From contig JAJPZD010000066.1 in the NCBI GenBank assembly GCA_021204605.1, forward strand, positions 1-14,503: 14,503 nt of DNA, given 5' to 3'. The notes below the pieces were generated by a model. The model was not told the origin of the DNA and ran no database searches. It saw only the letters and a list, made by a program, of their open reading frames with translations. This DNA is from Prevotella sp. (lineage in GTDB: Bacteria > Bacteroidota > Bacteroidia > Bacteroidales > Bacteroidaceae). Position numbers and translations under genes: made by a program. Shown in pieces: positions 1-6,906 of this stretch. The first letter of the stretch is position 1. Every line of letters starts with the position of its first letter.

Positions 1-50
1 GCGACCTCCAGGTTATGAGCCTGGCGAGCTACCAACTGCTCCACCCCGCG
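1..50 (-). tRNA. tRNA-Met (CAT), initiator-like, 3' part cut by window edge
   Basis: Read on the minus strand, the gene starts at 50 with CGCGGGG and folds as acceptor 5' strand, D arm (GAGC/GCTC) and anticodon arm (CCAGG/CCTGG, loop CTCATAA), with anticodon CAT at 17-15. The first 50 tRNA positions are visible; most of the T arm and the 3' acceptor strand lie outside. C at position 1 and the A11:U24 pair in the D stem are hallmarks of bacterial initiator tRNA rather than elongator Met. The anticodon stem has A29:U41, G30:C40, G31:C39, so only two of the three canonical initiator G:C pairs are present. Its own promoter lies at 94-125. Confidence 0.87.
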
Positions 51-93
51 ATGATCAATATGTTCTTTTTGCTTCTCTTTCGATTAGCGAGTG

Positions 94-125
94 CAAAGAT
101 ATGGCATTTTAATGATAGTACCAAA
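94..125 (-). promoter_or_regulatory. Bacteroidota-type promoter for the tRNA gene
   Basis: On the minus strand there is TTTG at 125-122, a 20-base spacer, and TATCTTTG at 101-94, which fits the Bacteroidota -33/-7 pattern (TTTG ... TAnnTTTG). The -7 box ends 43 bases before the tRNA 5' end, leaving room for a short processed leader. The rest of the gap between the tRNA and the mutase stop (51-233) is A/T-rich; I see no convincing terminator hairpin for the mutase gene in it. Confidence 0.65.
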
Positions 126-233
126 AAAATCCTCTATTTTTTAGTATAGTACATTAAAAATCAGGGGATAATTTTGCATTATGTCGATAAAATTGACAGA
201 AAAAATCGATTCGGATAATGTTGAATTGTAAAG

Positions 234-1616
234 TTAAATTTGGAAGCGGCATGCCATCATTATTTCTTTGGCAAGAGCATTTGCTTCCTCCTCTGTTGCC
301 GCCTCGCTGTATATGCGGATTATCGGTTCGGTATTCGACTTGCGCAGGTGCACCCACTTGTCGGGAAAGTCAATCTTGATACCATCGATATCGTTGACCT
401 GTTGATCGCTGTAAATTTCCTTCACCATGTCGAGTAAGGCATTCACATCTGTTGTATGTGTCAAATCCAGACGGTTCTTGGCTATGTAATAATTAGGGAA
501 CATTGCCCGCAACTCACTGGCCTTGCAACCTTTTTTCGCCAACGACGAAAGAAACAGAGAGATACCTACCAATGCATCCCGCCCGTAATGGCTTTCTGGA
601 TAAATCACTCCACCATTGCCTTCTCCACCGATAATGGCATTTACCTCTTTCATCTTTGTCGTTACGTTCACCTCACCGACTGCTGCTGCGGAGTATTTTC
701 CACCATATCGCTCGGTAATGTCACGCAAGGCACGTGTACTGCTGAGGTTGCTTACCGTGTTACCAACCTCGTTGCTTAGAACGTAATCAGCAACTGCCAC
801 AAGGGTATATTCTTCTCCGAACATCCTGCCATCTTCGCAGATAAACGCAAGGCGGTCAACATCAGGATCGACGACAATTCCAAGGTCGAAGTTTCCTTTG
901 CGCATACGCTCCATGATACCCTCAAGGTTTTTTTCCAACGGTTCAGGGTTGTGTGCGAAATTTCCGTTTGCCTCACCGTTGAGGAGCTCATATTCCACGC
1001 CCAATTCTGAAAGCAGTTCGGGCAGAATGATACCGCCCACACTGTTGATTGTATCCATGCAAACACGGAATCCAGCTTTCCGTATCGCCTCAACGTCAAC
1101 AAGGCGCAAATCGAGTACAGATTGTATATGTCTTTGGTTGAAAGTGTTGTCTTGACTGTAATGTCCTAATGCGTCAATCCCTGCATAATTGAAATATTCC
1201 TTAGCCGCAATGTCAAGCACCTCGTTGCCAGCCTCTTTGTTGAGGAACTCACCCTCCTCGTTGAGCAGTTTCAGTGCATTCCACTGGCGAGGGTTATGAC
1301 TTGCCGTGATGATTATTCCACCAGCCGCCTTAGACATGATGACCGCCAGCTCGGTGGTAGGAGTTGATGCCAGTCCGATGTCTATCACGTCGTAACCGCA
1401 ACCTATCAGCGTGCCGCAAACGACGTTTCTGACCATTTCACCGGAGATACGTGCATCGCGCCCAAAAACAATTTGATTGCTGTCTGACATCCCTCTGCGT
1501 CGGATGTACGTGGCGTAAGCCGTGACGAATTTCACTATGTCCAAAGGATTCAGAGTGTCTCCCGGCTGTCCGCCGATAGTGCCCCGTATGCCGGAAATGG
1601 ATTTGATCAAAGTCAT
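234..1616 (-). CDS. glmM: Phosphoglucosamine mutase / phosphohexomutase family
   Basis: Protein of 460 residues in the alpha-D-phosphohexomutase superfamily, normal length for the family. All four active-site signatures are visible: TASHNP with the phosphorylated serine at Ser106, the metal loop DPDVDR at 250-255, the sugar-recognition loop GEGNGG at 331-336, and the phosphate loop RKSNTEP at 425-431. In the GlmM role it would convert glucosamine-6-phosphate to glucosamine-1-phosphate in the cytoplasm, for UDP-GlcNAc, peptidoglycan and LPS. The metal loop is DPDVDR rather than the common DGDGDR, and RKSNTEP differs from the RxSGTEP of E. coli-type GlmM, so phosphomannomutase or phosphoglucomutase activity cannot be excluded. 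The ATG at 1616 follows GGAGGTGA at good spacing. It is the second gene of an operon, 3 bases after the lipoprotein gene. Confidence 0.9.
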   Translation of the reverse strand: MTLIKSISGIRGTIGGQPGDTLNPLDIVKFVTAYATYIRRRGMSDSNQIVFGRDARISGEMVRNVVCGTLIGCGYDVIDIGLASTPTTELAVIMSKAAGGIIITASHNPRQWNALKLLNEEGEFLNKEAGNEVLDIAAKEYFNYAGIDALGHYSQDNTFNQRHIQSVLDLRLVDVEAIRKAGFRVCMDTINSVGGIILPELLSELGVEYELLNGEANGNFAHNPEPLEKNLEGIMERMRKGNFDLGIVVDPDVDRLAFICEDGRMFGEEYTLVAVADYVLSNEVGNTVSNLSSTRALRDITERYGGKYSAAAVGEVNVTTKMKEVNAIIGGEGNGGVIYPESHYGRDALVGISLFLSSLAKKGCKASELRAMFPNYYIAKNRLDLTHTTDVNALLDMVKEIYSDQQVNDIDGIKIDFPDKWVHLRKSNTEPIIRIYSEAATEEEANALAKEIMMACRFQI

Positions 1617-1630
1617 GCGTCACCTCCCTC
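1617..1630 (-). promoter_or_regulatory. Strong Shine-Dalgarno site of glmM inside the upstream gene's end
   Basis: The minus strand reads GGGAGGTGACGC just before the ATG. GGAGGTGA is an extended match to the 16S anti-Shine-Dalgarno end, six bases from GGAGG to the start. The TGA in it is the stop codon of the upstream lipoprotein gene, so translation of the two genes is probably coupled. Bacteroidota genes usually lack such strong sites, which makes it worth marking; it also supports the chosen mutase start. Confidence 0.7.
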
Positions 1631-2258
1631 TCTCGTATGTAATGGTGTAGTAGCAAGGGTAAACACCCGATGACGCATAGATATGCCCTTGGTCGTGTGG
1701 AACAATGAGGTTTACCTTGGCAATCTCCTCATCAGCCGTTTGCGGCCGTCCTACCTTAATATAGGTGAACGGCACAAGCCAGCCAGAGGGTACTGACGTA
1801 CTGCCGTATGCTGCCGCCATCACGCTTTCGCCGTCAATAAACGAGCCTGTGAAAGTGCCATAGCTGTTCACTACGGTCATCTTGTCAACCACAGCGGCGA
1901 AATAGAGGATATTGTTGGTCAACTGCAAGGTGTCCTCCAAAATGTTGTACTCCGTAAATCGGCAGAGCACGGTGGCGGTCTCACCCTCTTTTATCTTCTC
2001 GCCACAGCCTTCCCTTACTATCTGCATATACACTCCTGATGTCTTCATCAGCACAAACTCGTTCTTGCTCAAGTCGGTAGTGTAGCCCTGCTCCTTGAAC
2101 TGGGTCTCGTTGATTACCGTTATGGCGGAGTCTTTCAAGAACCTTTTGATGGCTGCGTTTTCCTTATCTTTCTGTTCAGCGTATGTCTCTGAATCATCAC
2201 AACTTGCAATCGCCATGAATGTCATGAGCGTTATAAAGACAAAAGCTAATTTTCTCAT
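1620..2258 (-). CDS. DUF4827-type lipoprotein, FKBP-like by pattern
   Basis: Protein of 212 residues with a lipoprotein signal: positive start (MRK), hydrophobic stretch 4-18, and lipobox IASC with the lipidated cysteine at Cys20. Asp residues follow at +2 and +3, so outer-membrane or even surface location is plausible. I recognise it as the DUF4827 family of Bacteroidota. The mature part resembles FKBP-type prolyl isomerases in layout: GVYMQIVREGCGE then KEGE (75-93), GWLVPFTYIKVG (159-170), then KVNLIVPHDQG (181-191) and a final PCYYTITYE strand (201-209), matching the FKBP order of G-x-G-x-x-P-x-x-G, GW, K-x-x-IP and a last beta strand. Typical FKBP active-site aromatics are not clearly kept, so catalysis is doubtful. 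It is the first gene of the pair with glmM. The fold call is my inference. Confidence 0.8.
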   Translation of the reverse strand: MRKLAFVFITLMTFMAIASCDDSETYAEQKDKENAAIKRFLKDSAITVINETQFKEQGYTTDLSKNEFVLMKTSGVYMQIVREGCGEKIKEGETATVLCRFTEYNILEDTLQLTNNILYFAAVVDKMTVVNSYGTFTGSFIDGESVMAAAYGSTSVPSGWLVPFTYIKVGRPQTADEEIAKVNLIVPHDQGHIYASSGVYPCYYTITYERGR

Positions 2259-2284
2259 TTCTTACTGTAGTGTTTATTTTACGG

Positions 2285-2292
2285 CAAAATTA
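2285..2292 (-). promoter_or_regulatory. Putative -7 box for the lipoprotein-glmM operon
   Basis: TAATTTTG on the minus strand (2292-2285) fits TAnnTTTG and would start transcription about 20 bases before the ATG at 2258. No clear TTTG lies at the usual distance upstream; only CTTT-like bases are there. The remaining gap up to the DHH gene stop (2293-2393) is A/T-rich and shows no strong hairpin. Confidence 0.45.
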
Positions 2293-2393
2293 CAAAAAAT
2301 GCTTTAATTAAAAGGTTTTAGGACAGTTTATTATGCTACTTTAACGGATATTTCATTATGAGAAAACCAACGTGGCAATAGTATGTTAAATAG

Positions 2394-3425
2394 TCATGTG
2401 CATGGATTGAACTCGGAAATGGCTTTTTTAACTATCTGCTCCGCTTCGGCTACACTGCACTCCAACCGACCGCCGGAGGCGTTCAGATGTCCGCCACCAT
2501 TGAAATAACGTTCAGCCATTTTGTTGCATGGGAAATCGTCAACGGAACGGAGGCTGATCCATACCAAATTATCCTTTTCGGTGTCCTCACGCAGTGAAAT
2601 GCTCAGTCGCATGTTCTTTATCTGTAAAGGAATATTTACAAATCCCTCAGCATCGCCCTTTATGTAGTGGAATTTTTTCAAGTCGTCACGTGTAAGGGTA
2701 AAATAAGAAGCCCTGCGCTCCTGCAACACCACCAATTTGTTGTACAATACATGTCCCAACAGCCTCATTCGGTATTCCCTGTAATTATTGTACACATTGC
2801 GGTAAATCTTGTCCTTGTTGATTTGCTTGGTGAGCAACTGACTGATGATGAAGTATATAGCAGGGTCGGTAGAGTTGTACGTGAAGCCTCCTGTGTCGGT
2901 CATCATGCCACAATAGAGACAGGCGGCACATTTCCTTGTCATCCTTTCAAAACCGCCCAACTGCCATATCAGTCTGAACACTATCTCGGATGTGCTGCAC
3001 GTCTCAGGGTGTGAGATGCACATCACGGTGTCCATATCGGGGTTGAGGTGGTGGTCAATCATCACTTTACTCGCAGGAGAGCGGGATATTGCCTCTGCCA
3101 TGTCAGCCGTGCGTGATACAGTGTTGAAATCAAGACAGAGAAGCAAGTCGGCTGCTGCCAGCTGTTCATTGGCAAGGCTCTTGTATTTGTCATAGCGCAC
3201 GATACGCTCTGTGCCAGGCAGCCACTGTAGAAAATCAGGATAGGCATCAGGGATGATACAGACGGGAAATTTTCCGCACGATTTAAGATAATCATACAGT
3301 CCTAAAATAGAGCCCATGGCATCACCATCAGGGCTACGGTGGCAGCAAAGTATTATTTTCTCGGATGTATTGATTATATCACGAAGACGGTCAGTCTCCG
3401 CTGTAGTAAGTAAGTTTATATTCAT
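2394..3425 (-). CDS. DHH/DHHA1 phosphoesterase (NrnA-type oligoribonuclease / pAp phosphatase)
   Basis: Protein of 343 residues, the usual size of NrnA-like enzymes. The N-terminal DHH domain shows the metal ligands in order: His29 and DGD at 33-35 (CHRSPDGDAMGS), Asp99 in LCLDFNT, the signature DHH at 124-126 (MIDHHLNP), and Asp177 in MMTDTGGF. The C-terminal DHHA1 domain carries the substrate loop NGGGHLNASGG (309-319). Such enzymes use two Mn ions to hydrolyse 2-5 nucleotide RNA ends and often 3'-phosphoadenosine 5'-phosphate; some members cleave linear or cyclic dinucleotides. Which substrate applies here cannot be read from sequence. The ATG at 3425 has no clear ribosome-binding site and is preceded by a structured leader (3428-3510). 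It ends 135 bases before the next operon. Confidence 0.9.
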   Translation of the reverse strand: MNINLLTTAETDRLRDIINTSEKIILCCHRSPDGDAMGSILGLYDYLKSCGKFPVCIIPDAYPDFLQWLPGTERIVRYDKYKSLANEQLAAADLLLCLDFNTVSRTADMAEAISRSPASKVMIDHHLNPDMDTVMCISHPETCSTSEIVFRLIWQLGGFERMTRKCAACLYCGMMTDTGGFTYNSTDPAIYFIISQLLTKQINKDKIYRNVYNNYREYRMRLLGHVLYNKLVVLQERRASYFTLTRDDLKKFHYIKGDAEGFVNIPLQIKNMRLSISLREDTEKDNLVWISLRSVDDFPCNKMAERYFNGGGHLNASGGRLECSVAEAEQIVKKAISEFNPCT

Positions 3426-3427
3426 CT

Positions 3428-3510
3428 ACAGGTGATTTTTTAATAACAGACAAGCGTTTCCCCACACGTAATTCGTGGTCGAGGAATGGGGAAACACCTG
3501 TCATGCTTGT
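3428..3510 (-). promoter_or_regulatory. Structured intergenic region with competing stems before the DHH gene
   Basis: On the minus strand the central stem is GTTTCCCCA (3495-3487, written as complement of TGGGGAAAC) with TGGGGAAAC (3464-3456), 22 bases apart, with a small inner CACG/CGTG hairpin. Two flanking pairs exist: ACAAGC (3510-3505) with GCTTGT (3455-3450), and ACAGGTG (3501-3495) with CACCTGT (3434-3428). These two flanking pairs cross each other, so they must alternate or form a pseudoknot. The last segment ends two bases before the DHH start codon. The region may end the upstream nucleotidyltransferase transcript, or act as a leader switch; no U-tract directly follows the central stem, and I see no TAnnTTTG box here. 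Confidence 0.5.
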
Positions 3511-3514
3511 ATGC

Positions 3515-4426
3515 TTAAAACAGTTTTGCGGGATAAATACCTTCATCCACAAGGCTTTGAATCTTGTCAACCACGCCTTGACGGTCGGCTGAATAGGTTA
3601 CACCAAACCACTTGCTCGTGGTGTCAAGCACTTTCACTGTTGCTGTGCCCTCATTTATCAACTTGTTGACCATCAAAGGTATAAAGAACTCCGCTTTCAG
3701 GTTAGTCATATTTGCCGGGTCCGAAAGGAAACCCTTGAAATATTCCTCGCTGTGTGCGAAGTAGTCGGGCGTGAATCCCCACATGTTCATCGATACAGGA
3801 GTGTTGTCCTCAACGGCAACCCACTCGCCGTTCTCGTCCTTGTAGCATACTTTCCCGTCAACACGCATTATCTCCGTGCGCTCCACAACCGTTGTAAGGT
3901 TCTCAGCCTCGTCTTTCGAGCAGATACCTCTTGCCACCGTTCCGTTCTCCGACAATGTATTACCTACGCGGAAACCTACCATGGCATAGCTGTTTGTGCT
4001 GCCTTCGGGCAACTCTGAAAGAAACTTACCCATTACCATATAAGCGTCTCTGTTGTAGAAATCATCACAGTTGATCACACAGAACGGCTCCTTGATAGCA
4101 TTCTTTGCCATCATCACGGCATGGTTTGTACCCCAAGGCTTTACGCGACCTTCCGGGCAGGAGAATCCCTCCGGCAGGGAGTCAAGACTCTGGAAGCACA
4201 ATTCTAACGGGATGTGCCCCTCATACTTACTAAGGATTTTGTCCTTGAACTCTTGCTCGAAATCCTTGCGGATTACAAACACTATTTTGCCGAATCCCGC
4301 TTTTATGGCATCGTAGATAGAATAATCCATGATAGTCTCACCATTGGGGCCCAGTCCGTCAAGCTGTTTCAAGCCGCCGTAACGACTCCCCATCCCGGCA
4401 GCCAACAATAACAATGTAGGTTTCAT
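3515..4426 (-). CDS. Sugar-phosphate nucleotidyltransferase family protein
   Basis: Protein of 303 residues with a GT-A/nucleotidyltransferase fold. The N-terminal signature LLAAGMGSRYGGLKQ (7-21) binds the NTP: the glycine loop and Arg15 contact phosphates and Lys20 fits the catalytic lysine. GPNGETIMDYSIYDA follows (26-40). WGTNHA (98-103) and INCDDFY (118-124) supply the base/sugar loop and a metal-binding aspartate; NMWGF is at 214-218. The family makes nucleotide sugars from an NTP and a sugar-1-phosphate, releasing pyrophosphate. Substrate is unknown: it is longer than MurU-type enzymes and lacks the hexapeptide acyltransferase domain of GlmU. Its ATG has only a weak GAGAG site. A -7 box lies at 4468-4475. 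It may share a transcript with the DHH gene 89 bases downstream. Confidence 0.85.
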   Translation of the reverse strand: MKPTLLLLAAGMGSRYGGLKQLDGLGPNGETIMDYSIYDAIKAGFGKIVFVIRKDFEQEFKDKILSKYEGHIPLELCFQSLDSLPEGFSCPEGRVKPWGTNHAVMMAKNAIKEPFCVINCDDFYNRDAYMVMGKFLSELPEGSTNSYAMVGFRVGNTLSENGTVARGICSKDEAENLTTVVERTEIMRVDGKVCYKDENGEWVAVEDNTPVSMNMWGFTPDYFAHSEEYFKGFLSDPANMTNLKAEFFIPLMVNKLINEGTATVKVLDTTSKWFGVTYSADRQGVVDKIQSLVDEGIYPAKLF

Positions 4427-4467
4427 CTCTCAAATTATTTAAAGTGTATTTTCACGTTACTCTTATG

Positions 4468-4475
4468 CAAAGATA
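4468..4475 (-). promoter_or_regulatory. Putative -7 box for the nucleotidyltransferase gene
   Basis: TATCTTTG on the minus strand (4475-4468) is a full match to TAnnTTTG, about 42 bases before the ATG. There is no TTTG at the expected -33 distance; that position is filled by the A/T heptad array. The same TATCTTTG octamer serves the tRNA promoter at 101-94. Confidence 0.5.
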
Positions 4476-4479
4476 ATTC

Positions 4480-4548
4480 TTAATTTTTAATTTTCTTTTT
4501 TCATTCTTCATTTTTCATTTTTCATTCTTCATTTTTAACTTTTAACTT
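4480..4548. repeat. 7-base-periodic A/T array
   Basis: On the plus strand the array reads as consecutive heptamers: TTAATTT twice, a six-base interruption (4494-4499), TTCATTC, TTCATTT, TTCATTT, TTCATTC, TTCATTT, then TTAACTT twice. The phase is exact from 4500 to 4548. On the minus strand, the direction of all genes here, every unit contains TAA or TGA, and since 7 is not a multiple of 3 the array places stop codons in all three frames. It abuts the palindrome at 4549-4580 with no gap. Similar heptad strings are, to my recollection, scattered between genes in Bacteroidales, but I cannot check copy number here. Confidence 0.8.
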
Positions 4549-4580
4549 CTGGTGAAAGTCGCCGCGGCGACTTTCATCAG
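4549..4580 (-). terminator. Perfect palindrome at the end of tamL, possible terminator or part of a repeat element
   Basis: Positions 4553-4576 form a perfect 24-base palindrome (half-site TGAAAGTCGCCG), extended by three more matching pairs beyond one mismatch to 4549-4580. It is G/C-rich in the centre, so the RNA hairpin would be very stable with a loop of about four bases. It overlaps the tamL stop codon (4577-4579). On the minus strand it is followed by AGAAGTTAAAAG rather than a U-tract, so it is not a textbook intrinsic terminator; it may instead protect the mRNA 3' end or be the head of the repeat that continues into the heptad array. Confidence 0.55.
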
Positions 4581-6904
4581 AATGGGTAGCCTATTGCCAA
4601 GTGCAGAGCCTGTCCATCCTTGAACCTGTTGATGTTATAGAAGCCGCCCTTGCCCGTCTCGTAGGGCACGTGCAGGCCGATACCCCAGTCAAGGCGGATA
4701 ACAAGAAAGTCAAGGTCGTAACGTATTCCAATACCAGTGCCTAATGCCATTTCTTTCAACAAATTCTTCAACTTGAATTGAGCGTCAACCCTGTCGGCAT
4801 CTTCCCGCAACGCCCATACATTGCCGGCGTCAATGAAAGCCGCTCCATACAAGTCTCCGAAGAGGTTGAAACGGTATTCCAAGTTCAACTGCAGCTTTAT
4901 GTCGCCAGTCTGGTCCAAATACGACAGTCGTGTCTCATTGGTGTGGTATCTGCCTGGTCCCAAGCTCCTCACGGCAAACGCCCTTATGCTGTTGGCTCCA
5001 CCGACATAAAACTGCTCGCTGTATGGCGCAGTCCGGCTGTTGCCGTAGGTATATATCACTCCCGCGTTTGCATGGGCTATAAGCTGCGAACGGCTATCCA
5101 TCTGCCACGTCTTGCTCAAGTCGGTCTCTACCTTCAGAAATTGCGCATAACTGTTACCTAACAGTTGTTTGTCGGTGTCCCCCCATTTATTTCCTGCCGC
5201 CATATAGAAAAGAGAGAGAATGTTGCTTGCCTCGGTGAACGTGGTGCTCCACACAAGCGGATTCCTGCTCGTCTTGGAATTACTGTATGTCAGCGTATAT
5301 TTCATTTTCGGTATGAACACATTCTGCATCGACGTTTTCATATAAGGGTTCTCGTTGAGTAGGGAGTCAAACTTCGCCGTGGTATAGCTCAATTTCTGGT
5401 ATTGCAATGTCAACGGACTAAACTCATGTTGCCACTTCACTGAGCGTTGCCACTTGTATGACCATTCAGCAGTGAACGTGTTCATCTTGAAATAACCAGG
5501 ACGGTTCAATATGTTTGCAGATAACTTGGCGTATGTGTATGGGGTGCTGTAATAAAGCCTGTGCTTTACAAATGGGGCGATTAGACGAGGAAACTCTATT
5601 GAACCATCTATTCCATACTCGTAGGAGTTCATGCTGGCCCCACCAGATTCCCACTCGTAAGAGCCATGTAGGTTGATGTCGATTTTCTCTCCCCCTCTGA
5701 ATGCGTTGCGACGTGTGAAACCGACTACCAACTGAGGTCCGGTCCGTCCGTTTATCTTACTCTCGAAATTGGTCTCAAGATAGAAGTCGTATGGTTTTCC
5801 AAATGTGCATGCGATATTCAAATCCAACGAATCGCAAGTCGCCGTAGTGTCTTTTGGGGTGAAATTAAACTCCACCATACTGAACAGCTCAGACCCGCTG
5901 ATCTTGTTGTACGACTGCATATAGTCATCATACCTGTACATTTTCAACGAGCGCATCTTGAGGTCGCGGAGTATCACTCTTGGGCGCAACGGCGGACGCT
6001 TGCCGTTGTATCTCACCGTAAAGAAACGGTAGTTGAACGAGTCGGTCAGCTCTTCACCATATTGTTTTCTCATATCCAACGAGATATTCCTGATGTACCA
6101 CTTGTGAAGGGCTTGTTCAGGGATGTTGTCAGCCAACTGCAAGCGAAGCTGTGCCTTTCCTGGCGTCTCGATAGTGTCGGCGAGGTAAGAGGCATATCCC
6201 GACTGGTAGTAATAATATCCGTTGTTGCGGAACAGCGTGGACAGCCGGCTGCGCTCTGAATCCAACAAAGAGGCATCAAAAGGAGAGCCGCCCTTTATAT
6301 ACGCATCATCCTTCGTGGCATTGATAATACTGTCGGCCTCATCAGGGAAATTCACATATTCTAAGCTGTCAACGGTGAACAGATGACCAACGTCAACGGT
6401 ATATCCTATCTTTGCCTTCTTCGGATTTTTCATGTCTATCGTCGTATAGTCAACATTGCCATACAGATAACCGTGATTGCTCATCACCGTCTGGGCGACG
6501 GAGGACCGCAACTCAGGATTTACCTGGCTCATCAACACAGGGGCTTTTCCGAATGTCTTTGTCATCCACTTGCCGAACTTCCCATTAGAAGAGGAAAAAG
6601 AGTTCCATATCCACAGTCGGTAGGGTATCGTACGGTAATACGAACTGCCGAACAACGCTCCATTGGGGGCGGTGGCTAATGCGGCCTCAACCTCTTCCTG
6701 AACGGTGGTAAACTGACTGCAGTTCTCGTAGTTCTGGTAATTTATCTTTTTCAACCCTACGTACAACTGGTCATTCTCCGGTACGTCTTTCGTTGTAGAA
6801 CACGACACGGCAAGCGCCAAGACAGCCAACAGACAAGCCAACTTGCATGCGCTCACTGCTATCCGCATAGTAACATAACGGTTTATGCTTTTCTTCTGTC
6901 TCAT
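4577..6904 (-). CDS. tamL: TamL: lipoprotein-type TamA/Omp85 outer-membrane assembly protein
   Basis: Protein of 775 residues. The N-terminus is a lipoprotein signal with a hydrophobic stretch (about 21-33) and lipobox AVSC, lipidated Cys35. The middle (about 40-400) would hold POTRA-like periplasmic modules, not individually resolvable by eye. The C-terminal half is beta-strand-rich, with the Omp85 L6-loop region GGANSIRAF (IRAF at 640-643) in place of V/IRGF, and ends in an aromatic strand (HLAIGYPF) like a beta-barrel signal. In Bacteroidota, TamL replaces TamA and pairs with TamB to help insert outer-membrane proteins or move lipids. The ATG at 6904 is 2 bases after the tamB stop, so the two are co-translated; Met13 is an alternative start that keeps the signal. 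A palindrome overlaps its stop codon. Confidence 0.88.
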   Translation of the reverse strand: MRQKKSINRYVTMRIAVSACKLACLLAVLALAVSCSTTKDVPENDQLYVGLKKINYQNYENCSQFTTVQEEVEAALATAPNGALFGSSYYRTIPYRLWIWNSFSSSNGKFGKWMTKTFGKAPVLMSQVNPELRSSVAQTVMSNHGYLYGNVDYTTIDMKNPKKAKIGYTVDVGHLFTVDSLEYVNFPDEADSIINATKDDAYIKGGSPFDASLLDSERSRLSTLFRNNGYYYYQSGYASYLADTIETPGKAQLRLQLADNIPEQALHKWYIRNISLDMRKQYGEELTDSFNYRFFTVRYNGKRPPLRPRVILRDLKMRSLKMYRYDDYMQSYNKISGSELFSMVEFNFTPKDTTATCDSLDLNIACTFGKPYDFYLETNFESKINGRTGPQLVVGFTRRNAFRGGEKIDINLHGSYEWESGGASMNSYEYGIDGSIEFPRLIAPFVKHRLYYSTPYTYAKLSANILNRPGYFKMNTFTAEWSYKWQRSVKWQHEFSPLTLQYQKLSYTTAKFDSLLNENPYMKTSMQNVFIPKMKYTLTYSNSKTSRNPLVWSTTFTEASNILSLFYMAAGNKWGDTDKQLLGNSYAQFLKVETDLSKTWQMDSRSQLIAHANAGVIYTYGNSRTAPYSEQFYVGGANSIRAFAVRSLGPGRYHTNETRLSYLDQTGDIKLQLNLEYRFNLFGDLYGAAFIDAGNVWALREDADRVDAQFKLKNLLKEMALGTGIGIRYDLDFLVIRLDWGIGLHVPYETGKGGFYNINRFKDGQALHLAIGYPF

Positions 6905-6906
6905 CT

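Noticed and set aside
184..209. TCGAT...ATCGA inverted repeat after glmM as a terminator
   Set aside because: Only five base pairs with a long A/T loop; too weak to call.
4500..4548. Short-period repeats considered as a CRISPR-like array
   Set aside because: Seven-base units directly adjacent, no spacers, A/T-only composition; it is a simple periodic repeat.
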